From Berberis thunbergii (Eukaryota > Streptophyta > Magnoliopsida > Ranunculales > Berberidaceae): a stretch of DNA of 64,000 bases. The stretch is taken from the NCBI GenBank assembly GCA_003290165.1, contig QNQO01000592.1, positions 434,001 through 498,000 of the forward strand, in the 5' to 3' direction. Below the pieces are notes generated by a model. The model was not told where the DNA came from. It searched no databases and saw only the letters and a list, made by a program, of their open reading frames with translations. The translations under genes and the position numbers were made by a program. Below, piece by piece: positions 47,700-57,046 of the stretch (within the stretch, counting starts at the first letter, position 1; each line of letters starts with the position of its first letter).

Positions 47700-50090
47700 T
47701 TTACTCCTTATCAGGAGACGGTACAGAAACAGAATAGCTAAGCCTAGTGGAAGAAGGAACGAGAGTTGCGTTCACATGCGCCGCGACCTGGACATTAGGA
47801 CCCACACCTTCCTCATCCGATGATGCAGAGGTACATATAAGTCTACATACGACATCTTATAGCGGCCAAGATCCCACTCCGGATGCTTCTCTTTCATCAA
47901 CACCAGTAGTTCCATCCTGCCATGTACAACCCAGCGAAACTCGCATTTGCTTTGTTCCGGAAGAAGCTCCTCCTCGCGCACCTTCGTGTCAACAAGTTCA
48001 CGCTCCAATAACTCCAACTTGCCAGTAAGCTCGTCGACCTAAGACTGCTCTGTTGCCAGACTGTTTTTCACAACACTAAGCTCACGCCACTCCAATTCGA
48101 GCTGGTCTTCGGCCTTTCTCGCCTCTCAAGCATAGAACTCCACATCGAATTCTAACTGTTGCTTCTGAGTAGCCCAATCGGCCTCCTTCGAAGTATTCTC
48201 TTCAACAAGATATTGTAGTTCAAAAAATGCCTTAGCCGCAGCTTCCTGCGCAATCTCTACATCTCGGTGGATCCGGTCCAACTCCTGTGTGAGTTTATCT
48301 CTCTCGGACATTGCCTCAGACAATCATGCTCAAGGACATTCAGACGAGCCCCCCTTGAGTCTTAGCGACTACGGTTGACATAAACAACCTCTTCTCTTCA
48401 GCCTGCTTCTGTCCTAGGTGTATACCCTCTCACGAGCTGTATCGACTTTCGTCCTAGCAACGACCTCGTGGCTCAAGTGAGAAATACCCAGCATAAGGTA
48501 CTTCAATCCCTTGTCCATACACCTTTTAGCGTATCCTCTTCGAGCTTCGGAGCACAATTCATCAACCAGTTATGACGCCTGCTTATATGCTTCTTCGAAA
48601 AATATTCCACGCCAAACTCTTGGTGCCAGACTTGTGAACTCATCTTCACAAAGTCTGGTGCAAACAAGCTTATCCATGCATCCGGATGAAGCTTCCCCGG
48701 ATCAGGAATCGCGCCACCCTTCACGGTTGCCACCGTCTTTAGGCTCTCTTCCTTAGCCTTCCCCGTGTCACTGATAGCCAACCCTTTATTGCGAGACGGC
48801 TCAATGGGATTCGAAGGTAGATAAGGAAGCAAATTATCCAAAAAACCCTCCAATACTTTTAGTCGTGGCCTAGAACGAAACGATGATCAACTTGGACTAC
48901 AGGAGACATGGCCAGTGTTGCGACCACTCTTAGGCAAAACAACAATGGGGCAATCAGATTCTATGGTTTGAGGAGAATCTGCAGGGGAGCCTTCTACCGG
49001 AACAGTCCCACGCGAATCAGTACCAGCAGAAGCTGCCATTACAACCCGTACCAGACAACCATTCAGAGCTTCGACCTGTCTACAACTTCTGCAATTGCAT
49101 GTACTCTTTCTCCAAACCGGAAACATCAGTTGGCCTCAACAGGCCTAGCGGACTCAAGTTCTTTTCCCACTAGAGCGGGTTGTACCGAAGATGATTCAGT
49201 CCTCATACGAGACTTATTCCTCACAAATGAGGCAATCCTTTCAAACGACACAATTCCTCTTCCTCGAAAGGGTCTCGTCCTCCAACTTAATTTGCGATGT
49301 TCAGTATAAAGTGGGGGCAACGTGCCAGTTGTTCCACAACCTAATACAGATGAAGATGAAAATTCTTATGACATCGACCGCGTTCCTCTTTGGCAAGTCA
49401 CATAATGCCTCTATGGTGTTTTGTTCTGCTAAGGTAGGAGTGTAGGAAACGTTCCTGCAAAGAAACATAAACAACAATTAGTCAGCCCGCCATCAAGCAT
49501 ATCAATATCAAAGTCACAAGAAGAGGGTTAAACTTACAAAGCAGCTTGAACTATCGCTCAAGCGGACGACTTTTGCATAAAAATACTTCGAATCTGCAGG
49601 AGCCAAGAAGCAGTACTTCTGTCAGAACTTGAAGTCATCAAGCAGATTAACGAAGCAAGCTGGCGATGTCATCTTACTGACAGTGTTGACTTTCAGTTGA
49701 TGAGAAGTCAGCAACCGAATTACCCATGAAGTCACGGTGACACCGACCTCCTTAGCACTGAGCATAATCATGAGGATGATCCTATATCCATTAGGCCCTA
49801 ACTGGGCCAGAGGAATCCCTAGAAAATTCAGGAACTCCCAAATCATGTCTTGAATTAGAAAACGCACTCCGGTTTGAGCATCCCACGATGCAGATAGATG
49901 AAACCGGCCGGAACAAACATTGGCGTTTGGTCACCCGTCATGACATACAACGGCAGGTCCTCGAGGACTCCAAACTTTGTACGGATTTCAGCAAGGCAAG
50001 GCTCAGACATCAATCTGTCTTCGAAAAACTCCAAGCCCTTGGCCAAGATTACATCGTCAATAAAGTTTTGTTGGGCCATGGACAATCTTT
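47700..50090 (-). pseudogene. gag-like protein of a large non-autonomous LTR retroelement
   Basis: Minus-strand frames in order: 50085-49855 (VLEDLPLYVMTGDQTPMFVP, YLHRGMLKPE), 49867-49622 (EFLNFLGIPLAQLGPNGYRI, MSPACFVNLLDDFKF region), then after a gap 48853-48503 (WHQEFGVEYFSKKHISRRHN) and 48323-48126 (SERDKLTQELDRIHRDVEIA), a coiled coil. This matches the arrangement of the gag-only proteins of plant large retrotransposon derivatives: an N-terminal conserved helical region and a C-terminal coiled coil. No protease, RT or integrase is seen. Several frame breaks; codons are GC-richer than the surroundings. Confidence 0.6.
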
Positions 50091-51020
50091 TCTAATCAGA
50101 GTGATATCTTCGAAAGCAAATAAAGTATAAGAGTCTGACTCTACATTGTGGATAACCTAAATAGAGGGTGGGTTCCCACATATTTTTGCTAAAAAATGCA
50201 CGTTCAATTAATGCAGCGTGTGGCTCAAGCAACGATTCAGACTCAATCATCATGAACGACACATCCCTTCAATAGATGATTTAGCGAACCGATGTGACGA
50301 CCCACTAACTCGGGGGGAGTAGTTGGTGATATATAAAAATAGTCACACCTCTAAGGCGCACACATATCATGATGATCTCGAGGAAATACGAGCCTCAACA
50401 TTAGTCCAACGTTGATCCGGCCCAAGCGGTTCTAAGCCCGCTCAATTCAGTTTGCCAGGCAGACTCGAACTCTCACAGGATGCTTGACCCACACGTCTCA
50501 CATCTATCCTCAATACCCATAAGTCCTATTAAGGCAAGTATCTTGAGGATCAGCTTCAGACAGGCAACTACAATTGTTTTCTGCTTCCAACTCTGAAGCA
50601 AATACTAGAGTACTTTCCACACAAGGAAACTCTCTTTTACGGATTGTTCTCGCATTAAGAATTATCTTTCGCGTATCTGGGAGCACGGGCTAATAATATA
50701 CTTTTCTCCTACAACATGACTCCTAATTAGAAAATGATCTCCACGAAGATCTCTTTCCTAAACTACGCCAACGATGGCCTGGTAGTTACAAGACTCATTA
50801 CACTATAAAATAAGACATGAGGTTGGTAAGTTAAAGTATGTTACAAATTCCCTATTACAACATTACACCTTCTTCAGATCCCTGTCTGACTTTAACATCG
50901 GAATGTCATCGGCCACCACAATGGTGGTCTGTGGCTCACGTGCGTTACGTGTGCAGGTCAGCGGGAATTGAGTCAGAGCAGTGAGCGAAAAACGACTACA
51001 TTAATTAATAAACAACAATT
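50091..51020. other. Probable flank or LTR of the gag-only retroelement
   Basis: Relatively GC-rich sequence without a gene. It lies where the 5' LTR and leader of the minus-strand element should be, but I could not find a second copy or a primer site, so LTR borders are not called. Confidence 0.35.
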
Positions 51021-51021
51021 T

Positions 51022-51184
51022 TAGCCAGCCAGGTTTGCTGACCACTTTTGGGCCAAGTTTTTTTTTTTTTACAATTTTACCCATTTTTATAACTGGTGTT
51101 TGTGATTGTGTTTTAAAATAATGAGTAAAAAGTGTAATAAGACCAAGACTTGGCCCAAAAGTGGCCAACAAACCTGGCTGGCTA
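51022..51184. mobile_element. Foldback MITE cluster, copy 1
   Basis: tagccagccaggtttgctga...cttttgggccaag at the left and cttggcccaaaagtgg...aacctggctggcta at the right, near perfect over about 37 bp. The core carries the family word tggtgtttgtgattgtgttttaaa. Best-preserved copy of the family in this window. Confidence 0.8.
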
Positions 51185-51217
51185 GATTTACTCGTTAATA
51201 AAGAGTAAGCAACAACT

Positions 51218-51360
51218 CTAGGGAAGCAAGTTTGGGAGCCACGTTTGGGTTAAGTTTTGTTTTTTACACTTTTATCCATTCTATAGATGGTGTTTGTAGC
51301 TGTGTTTTAAAGAAAGGGGTAAAATTTGTAAAAAAACTTGGGCAAGAAGTGGCTCCCTAG
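51218..51360. mobile_element. Foldback MITE cluster, copy 2
   Basis: ctagggaagcaagtttgggagcc on the left pairs imperfectly with agtggctccctag on the right; the core gatggtgtttgtagctgtgttttaaag matches copy 1. Its right end abuts the SINE insertion. Confidence 0.65.
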
Positions 51361-51461
51361 ACTTTTTTTTTAAAGGCAAGCGTGCTGCCGATGGGTATAA
51401 AACTCAAGACGTGGGAGTTACACCACCACAACCTTAACCATTCAACCAGGCTACCATTGAC
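51361..51461 (-). mobile_element. tRNA-derived SINE
   Basis: On the minus strand: a box-A-like TGGTTGAATGGTTAAGG, a box-B-like GTCTTGAGTTTTATACC, then a 3' region ending GCACGCTTGCCTTTAAA with an A-tail. It is flanked by direct copies of GTGGCTCCCTA at 51349-51359 and 51462-51472, a SINE-type target duplication. It inserted at the border between two MITE copies. Confidence 0.75.
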
Positions 51462-51472
51462 GTGGCTCCCTA

Positions 51473-51625
51473 AGTCTAGTGAGCCACTTTTAGGCCAAGT
51501 TTTTGGTTTTTTACAAATTTTATCCCTCTCTTTAAAACACAACAACAACACACACAATCTATAGAAATGGTAGAAGTGTAAAAAACAAAAATTAGCCCAT
51601 AAGTGGCTCCCAAACTTGGTTCCCT
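51473..51625. mobile_element. Foldback MITE cluster, copy 3
   Basis: tctagtgagccacttttaggcc on the left and cccataagtggctcccaaac on the right, with ctctttaaaacacaac in the core (opposite orientation to copy 1). Confidence 0.65.
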
Positions 51626-51669
51626 ATAATTGTTGCAGTTAATAAAATGGTGAATATATTCACGAGTAA

Positions 51670-52465
51670 GTCTAGCCAGCCAAGTTTGGTAGCCACTTTG
51701 AGCCAAATTTTAATTATCTTACAATTTTTACCCATTCTCTTTAAAACGAGTCCTTGTACGCTGCCTGGTACCATGTGCCTGGATGGTACCAAACACATGG
51801 CTCCATCAACCCATTCCAAGTGACTCCTCAACTCAGATTTCCCAAATCAACCTCATCTCTTGTAGAAGCAAAAAACACCTTGAACCTTTTATCCTCCAAA
51901 ACCTTAACAATCACTCCTTGCCACAAGCATTTATCTCTTCATTCAAGTTATAAAACATAATGATATGAGAAGGGGGATGAGGTCTGAGGTTTGAAACATC
52001 AATGTTTTCCCCTCAATGGGTTCCCCTGTTCATCAATCAAGCTATGGTACTCAACCAACTAGTTCTCCTTCTTCTTTGCCCCCCTTGATGGATGAACTGC
52101 TGTTTCAATGTACCAAGACCCCAAAAACCCCTCTTATTTGCTTGCGACTTCAACCACATCTTCGTTATTGAAGCTCACCAACTCCATTGTATAAGGGAGA
52201 AGGGGAGAAACATAGTGTTTTAGATTCAATTTCAAAAGGGTTTTTGGAAATGGGGTTTCTGAAAATGGGTAGAAGAGGATTGATGAGAATCGTTGCTATT
52301 TTGCTGCAAAAAATTTGGGAGCTTTGAAAGTCAACAAATCTTAATGCCACGTAAGACTTAACAAGTGCCTGATACCATTCAGGCACAAATCAGGCATGTA
52401 AGTCCAGACACAGTAAAATTTTCACTTTAAAACACAACCACAAACACCATCTATAGAATGAGAGT
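51670..52465. mobile_element. Foldback MITE cluster, copy 4, split by a nested insertion
   Basis: The left half is gtctagccagccaagtttggtagcc...ctctttaaaac to about 51747. The core resumes at about 52425 with ctttaaaacacaaccacaaacacc, after 680 bp of other sequence. Confidence 0.6.
51757..52410. mobile_element. Nested TIR-like element inside MITE copy 4
   Basis: Left tgcctggtaccatgtgcctgg and right (reverse complement) tgcctgatttgtgcctgaatgg are similar inverted ends. The interior contains gene-like but unrecognised sequence (an open minus frame 52165-52386). Class unknown. Confidence 0.4.
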
Positions 52466-52618
52466 AAGTTTAACCAACCATGTTTGCTGGCATTTTTGAG
52501 TATTCTTTTGGTTTTTTTTATACTTTTCACCCCTCCTCTTTAAAACACAAACATCACTTCTAGAATGCATGAAATTATTAAAAAAGCCAAGAAAATGCCT
52601 GCAACAAGGCTGACTAGA
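52466..52618. mobile_element. Foldback MITE cluster, copy 5
   Basis: taaccaaccatgtttgctggcattttt at the left and aaaatgcctgcaacaaggctgactaga at the right; diverged from copy 1. Confidence 0.6.
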
Positions 52619-52623
52619 ATTGT

Positions 52624-52700
52624 TGATAGAAGGGACGGAGGTATAAAAAGATCAAAACTTTGCCTAAAAGTGGCTACCAAACCTGGTCACCTAGAATTGT
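52624..52700. mobile_element. Foldback MITE cluster, copy 6 (half)
   Basis: Only the right half of the family is present: caaaactttgcctaaaagtg, gctaccaaacctggtcacctag. Confidence 0.55.
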
Positions 52701-52707
52701 TGTACCC

Positions 52708-52873
52708 AATTTTAGGCAGACAAGCTTTATAGCCACTTTTTGGCTAAGTTTTGGGCTTTTTAAACTTCTACCCCTTCTATAGATAATGTTTGTGGTTGTG
52801 TTTTAAAGAGAATGGGTAAAAGTATAAAAATGTCCAAGCTTAACAAAAAAATGGCTTTAAAGCCTGACTATCT
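52708..52873. mobile_element. Foldback MITE cluster, copy 7
   Basis: ttaggcagacaagctttatagccac on the left, gctttaaagcctgactatcta on the right, core gataatgtttgtggttgtg. Confidence 0.65.
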
Positions 52874-52960
52874 AGACAAACTCATTGTTGTATTTCCATG
52901 ACTCAAAACCCACCGGGTAATCGGCCCGGCCCGGGTATTTTAAAAACCTAAAAAAGGTTA

Positions 52961-52969
52961 TAGGGTTTT
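52961..52969 (+). promoter_or_regulatory. Telo-box-like element
   Basis: tagggtttt, the reverse of AAACCCTA, next to ggcccg words at 52923-52934 and followed by a CT-rich leader-like stretch. This pair is typical of plant ribosome-biogenesis promoters. The nearest such gene on this strand is PPAN, 4 kb downstream. Confidence 0.35.
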
Positions 52970-53148
52970 AAGTTTTTGAGAGTCTTTCAAGCTCTCTCTC
53001 ACTTTTATCTTCTTCTCAACTCACCTGTCTCTCCGTCTGGCTTTCCTTTACCTTGTCCAACGTTCTCTCCGGAAGGGTTCGTTCTCCATCGACTGACCCA
53101 AGGGTTTTTCCCACCCTTTAACAAGCCTTTTGAGAAAGAGAAGTTGGT

Positions 53149-53453
53149 TCCATCGTTTTCTCAAACACTCTCTGTGCATTGGCTTGTATTTACAAGAAAA
53201 GATTAAAGCGCAAGTAATTTCGAATCTCTATCTCTCTCTCATGTACATTTACATATGCCTTACTTGTTCTTTCTCTGATTTTCTATCTGTTTGTTGTGTC
53301 AAAAGAAATAGCTTCCTCTAGTCTCAACCCAAACACATCTTAGGCTGTTGGTTTGTTATAAACAAAAACAATTTCAATTAAGGGTTTTGGCATGACGAGA
53401 TAATAGTTTGTATTGGAATTATAATTTGCAATTCCCACAAAAATTTTACATTG
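53149..53453. repeat. 300-bp direct repeat, copy 1
   Basis: From the cgttttctcaaacactctct region to tttgcaattcccac...acattg. It ends exactly at the Gypsy LTR. Collinear with 55806-56105 with about 10-15 percent differences by eye. Confidence 0.88.
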
Positions 53454-53683
53454 TGTCACGATTGTACAAGCTGACAGATGCTAATAAGGGAAAATGAAAG
53501 ACGAAAACCGTGAATTGAAGTGTAAATTGAATTGGATAGCAAAACAGAGATACAAGTCTCCTAATCAGATCGATTGGAGCCTCTCAAACAACTAATTTTT
53601 CCTTACCCTCTCCTGCTCCTTCCCTTTCTTTATAAAGAGGAAAGTTTAACAGAATTTTGGAATCCTCCGGTTACAAGCTGACA
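53454..53683 (-). repeat. Gypsy 3' LTR
   Basis: TG...CA on the minus strand. It contains a TATA-like ctttataaag on both strands (53628-53640). No second LTR is present. Confidence 0.65.
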
Positions 53684-53699
53684 CGCTTCAAGCGTCAGT

Positions 53700-55800
53700 G
53701 GTCCTAACTAACAACAGAAGAAAAGTATAACCTTCGGAATTTTAAATTTGAAATTCGCACCAGTTTCTGAAATCCAGTTTGTGACAATGCCCTTCTCTTC
53801 TGCAAATCCTCGTCCTCAAGGATTGAAATCTGGAAACTTGGATGCAATGTACGGCCAATCCTCCCCCGTAGCTTTGTCGGCTGGTGAATTGGACAATTGG
53901 ATGAGTACCTGAGTAACAACTCTGTTTTGTTTGGGAATCATGCACCTAGCCAGTAAAGCTACTGGTTCAACAAAAGAACCATTGTTGTCGACCACTGGAA
54001 GGCTTGGGAGGCTGAAGCTATGCAGTTAAAACGGATAACGGACCCATAACGGTCCATGAGTGTTATCGGTTATAACGTGACATAACGGAATATTTTGTTA
54101 AATATATTTTTAATACTTCCACAAAGTATTGATGTATTATAGAGACAAAAATGTAAATCATGTTCTTAACATTAAATTCAACAACATCAAAACATTAATA
54201 AAAACATCTTTCCTTCGTATGAAAGTGAGATCGCAATATAGAGTGCGATCAACTCTTCGTCTTATTCCCTTCTCTCGTTTTCTGTTAACCGGCGAGATCT
54301 GGTTCTTTGTCGATCGACGACGGCGAGCTCTGGTTCTTCACATTCGATCGAGAATGAAATGGGTTTTTTATTTAATTTTATTTTTATATATATTAGAACA
54401 AAAAGTTAAAATGGTGTTATTAAAAAAATATTATCTCAATAACGACCACATGACGGCATTATATCAGAGTTGTGATACAAAAACGTGATAATTTCATAAC
54501 ATAACTGCTCACCCTCGTTAAGCATTATATCGGCATTATTAACGTTGTTTTAACTGCACAGGGCTGAAATGGAGATGCCCAATTGGTTCTTGAGTTGGAA
54601 AACATGGTGGGTGAGTAGGGAGTTGAAGACGATAGGCTACTGCTTCAATGCGCTCTATAACTTGAAAATGGCCATAAAACCGTGAGGAGAGCTTTAGATT
54701 ATTTCTAATTTGAATAGTGGTTTGGCGGTAGGGTTTCAATTTAGGTAAACCCAGTCAACCGTGGCAAAGTTGTGTTCCTTACTGTGGCGATCGACATACT
54801 GTTTCGTGCGCTCTTGAGCTTTGTGGAGGCGTTCTTTGAGAATGTTCAATATCTCATTATGTTCGCTAAGGTACTGTTGTACCTCATGAATAGAAAGTGT
54901 GGTAATTGGAGGTAGGGCTAGTAGGGGTGGAGAGGACCCATATAGTACTTGAAAATGAGTGGTTTGCAAGTTGGAATGGAAGTTGGTATTGGACCAATGT
55001 TTAGCCAAGTATAACCATTGAGACCACTTAGTAGGAGCATGTCCTGCTGCCATACATCGTTGATAAGTCTCGAGGCAGGCATTGGTGCGATCACTTTGGC
55101 ATCTGATTGTGGGTGGTAAGCTTTGCTCATGGCAAGTGATGTACCAAATGCTTCAAATAGCTGCTTCCAAAAGGTATTCAAGAAGACCTTCTCTTGACAA
55201 GATATAATAGAAGATGGAGCTTGTAGTTATTTAAAGGTAGACATCAGCCACCATTGCTGCTGTAAAAGGATGAAATAGAGCCATGAAATAGTTGTATTTA
55301 GTCAGTCTATCCACTATGATAAAATAACTGATTTTCCCTAGAGATAGTGGCTGTCCTTCAATGAAATCCATATTGATGTGTCGTGTTGCCAAGCATGGTC
55401 TGGTACAGGTAGAGGCTGTAGTAAACCTCCATAGCTAAATTGGTCATTCTTATTCCTTTGAAAAATATCAAACAGAATAAGCCGTGTCTTCATGCCAGGC
55501 CAATAAGCCTCTGATAAGTTGAGTCCAGAGTGGCCTCCAACAGCATAGAGTGCAAGGAAGTAATAATATGTAGCCTAAGGTTACGAGTAAGACCAATATA
55601 AATACATTCTCTGTACCTTAAGAGACCATTCTTGAGGGAATATGGGAGAACTGAATTAGCCTTGATTAGCAATTTAGTTATCAGAGTCTGGAGTAACTGT
55701 GCACCACTTCACTGAGCGATTGAGGAGGGATATGTGAAATAACTAAACAGGTGTTGTCCCCTGTAGTGCTCCTTGACAAAGCATTAGCCACCTTGTTATC
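53700..55800 (-). pseudogene. Gypsy integrase and polyprotein C-terminus
   Basis: Order on minus: the RNase H end (VANALSR near 55790), the zinc-binding segment with LLRYRECIYIG (55490-55672), the integrase core with FIIVDRLTKYNYFMALFHP (about 55290), FGTSLAMSKAYHPQSDAK (about 55130), FHSNLQTTHFQVLYG (about 54960), DRHSKEHNFATVDWVYL (about 54745), KLSSRFYGHFQVIERIEAVA, and after the TIR insertion the tail with VTQVLIQLSNSPADK (about 53890) and EDWPYIASKFPDF. Frames change several times. It encoded the enzyme joining element DNA to the genome; this copy is not functional. Confidence 0.85.
54010..54569. mobile_element. TIR element nested in Gypsy polyprotein
   Basis: The element 54018-54561 has termini CTATGCAGTTAAAAC and (reverse complement) CTGTGCAGTTAAAAC. 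The flanks ggctgaag (54010-54017) and ggctgaaa (54562-54569) are an 8-bp duplication with one change. The Gypsy frame resumes after it. Subterminal ataacgg words are repeated. The 119-codon open frame inside (54129-54488, +) is not recognised. The 8-bp duplication suggests hAT; the class is not certain. Confidence 0.75.
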
Positions 55801-55805
55801 GTTGT

Positions 55806-56105
55806 GTCGTTTTCTCAAACACTCTCTATGCATTGGCTTGTATTAAGAAGAAAAGATTAAAGCGTAAATAATTTCTAATCTCTCTCTCTCTCTCATTTAC
55901 ATTTACATGTTCCTTGTTCTTTCTCTGATTTTGTATCTATTTGTTGTTTCAAAAGAAATAGCTTCCCCTCAATCCAAACACATCTTGGGCTGTTTGTTTG
56001 ATTTGATATAATCAAAACAATTTCAAATAAGGGTTTCGGTATGACGAGAATAATAATTTGTATTGGAATTATAATTTGCATTTCCCTAAAAAATTTAACA
56101 TTGAC
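55806..56105. repeat. 300-bp direct repeat, copy 2 (holds the empty Gypsy site)
   Basis: Same sequence as 53149-53453 and continues past the point where the LTR interrupts copy 1: acattg then acaaaccccatgc rather than tgtcacg. Confidence 0.88.
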
Positions 56106-57046
56106 AAACCCCATGCTAGTTCATTGCTGCTAATTGAGGTAAGTATAAGGTTTCCTTTTACTTGCTCTTCTTCTTCTTCTTCTCTGATTTAGTTCCTGAT
56201 TCTAAGTAAGAACTGATTTGATGTATTGAGAAATGGGGGTGTATTAGAGGGATCTATCGTAGGTAGAGAGAAAATGTAATGTGGTTCTCAAGTTTGAGCA
56301 ATTTGGTTTGCAAGATATGTTGGAGGAGGCTTGCTCAGTTACGTTAAAGCTGAATATGTGGTGTTTAATGTTTTAGCCAAGAAGAATTACTTGTTTTAGT
56401 TAAGTAAGACTTAATTAATCACTGCATATAGAGATTGCAAAGAGAAGAGTAGGTGAGGAAGTAGTGATTATGGTCCCTTGGAGGACTGCAAATGCATTGA
56501 ATGGTGTGTGTCGTGTGGAGGAATGTGTTATGTTTATACAAATCAGTGTATTACTGTAGTGTATACTCATTCTGTGAGCTTTTGGGTTGCATACACAATC
56601 ATTACATCAAAAATGAGATGATCTTTGAGTTGAAGAAGGATGTTAAGAATCAACAAGAGGAAAAAAATCGGTAGAATCCTTGCAATAATCATCAACAACC
56701 ATACTTGGGACAAAGTTTAATACAAGGTGGTTTGCAGTACTCAAACTACAGATCAGGCTAGCAGCTTGAGCAAGATTAACCTGTGTCATGATATGCAGGA
56801 GACATCTTGGCTGTATGATGTGCTACAAATCAACCTCAATTAGACTGTGAGGTGCACTAGTAGCAAAAGACACCTAGCTCTTCTTTTCTTCTATCAGTCA
56901 CTTCGTCATCACTCGCCTCTCTCTCTGCAAAGTTTAAGGATTAGGATTTTTTACTCAATTCTAACCCAAATTTATGTTTTTATTTTTTTGAAGGTCCGAA
57001 TCTGTAAACCAAAACCCAGACTTCAGTTTTGTGTTTGGTCGAAGCG
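56106..57046. other. 5' flank of PPAN
   Basis: Contains a CTT repeat near 56165-56190 and AT-rich sequence. A tatttttttgaag at about 56981-56994 looks like a 3' splice site, so the leader is probably spliced. Confidence 0.45.

Larger units (their letters stand above)
53454..55805 (-). mobile_element. 5'-truncated Gypsy LTR retrotransposon
   Basis: Minus orientation. The 3' LTR is 53454-53683 (TGTCAGCTTGTAACCGG...CAATCGTGACA on its own strand). Upstream comes the end of the polyprotein, the integrase with C-terminal part, the zinc-binding region and the very end of RNase H (VANALSR). Everything further 5' (gag, protease, RT, 5' LTR) is missing. A 544-bp TIR element interrupts the polyprotein tail. 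Confidence 0.85.

Noticed and set aside
54129..54488. 119-codon frame as a transposase
   Set aside because: No catalytic or DNA-binding motif; it sits inside a 544-bp MITE-sized element.
53149..56105. Reading the 300-bp direct repeats as the LTRs of the Gypsy element
   Set aside because: They lack TG...CA ends, and a separate TG...CA segment with LTR features (53454-53683) begins exactly where copy 1 ends.
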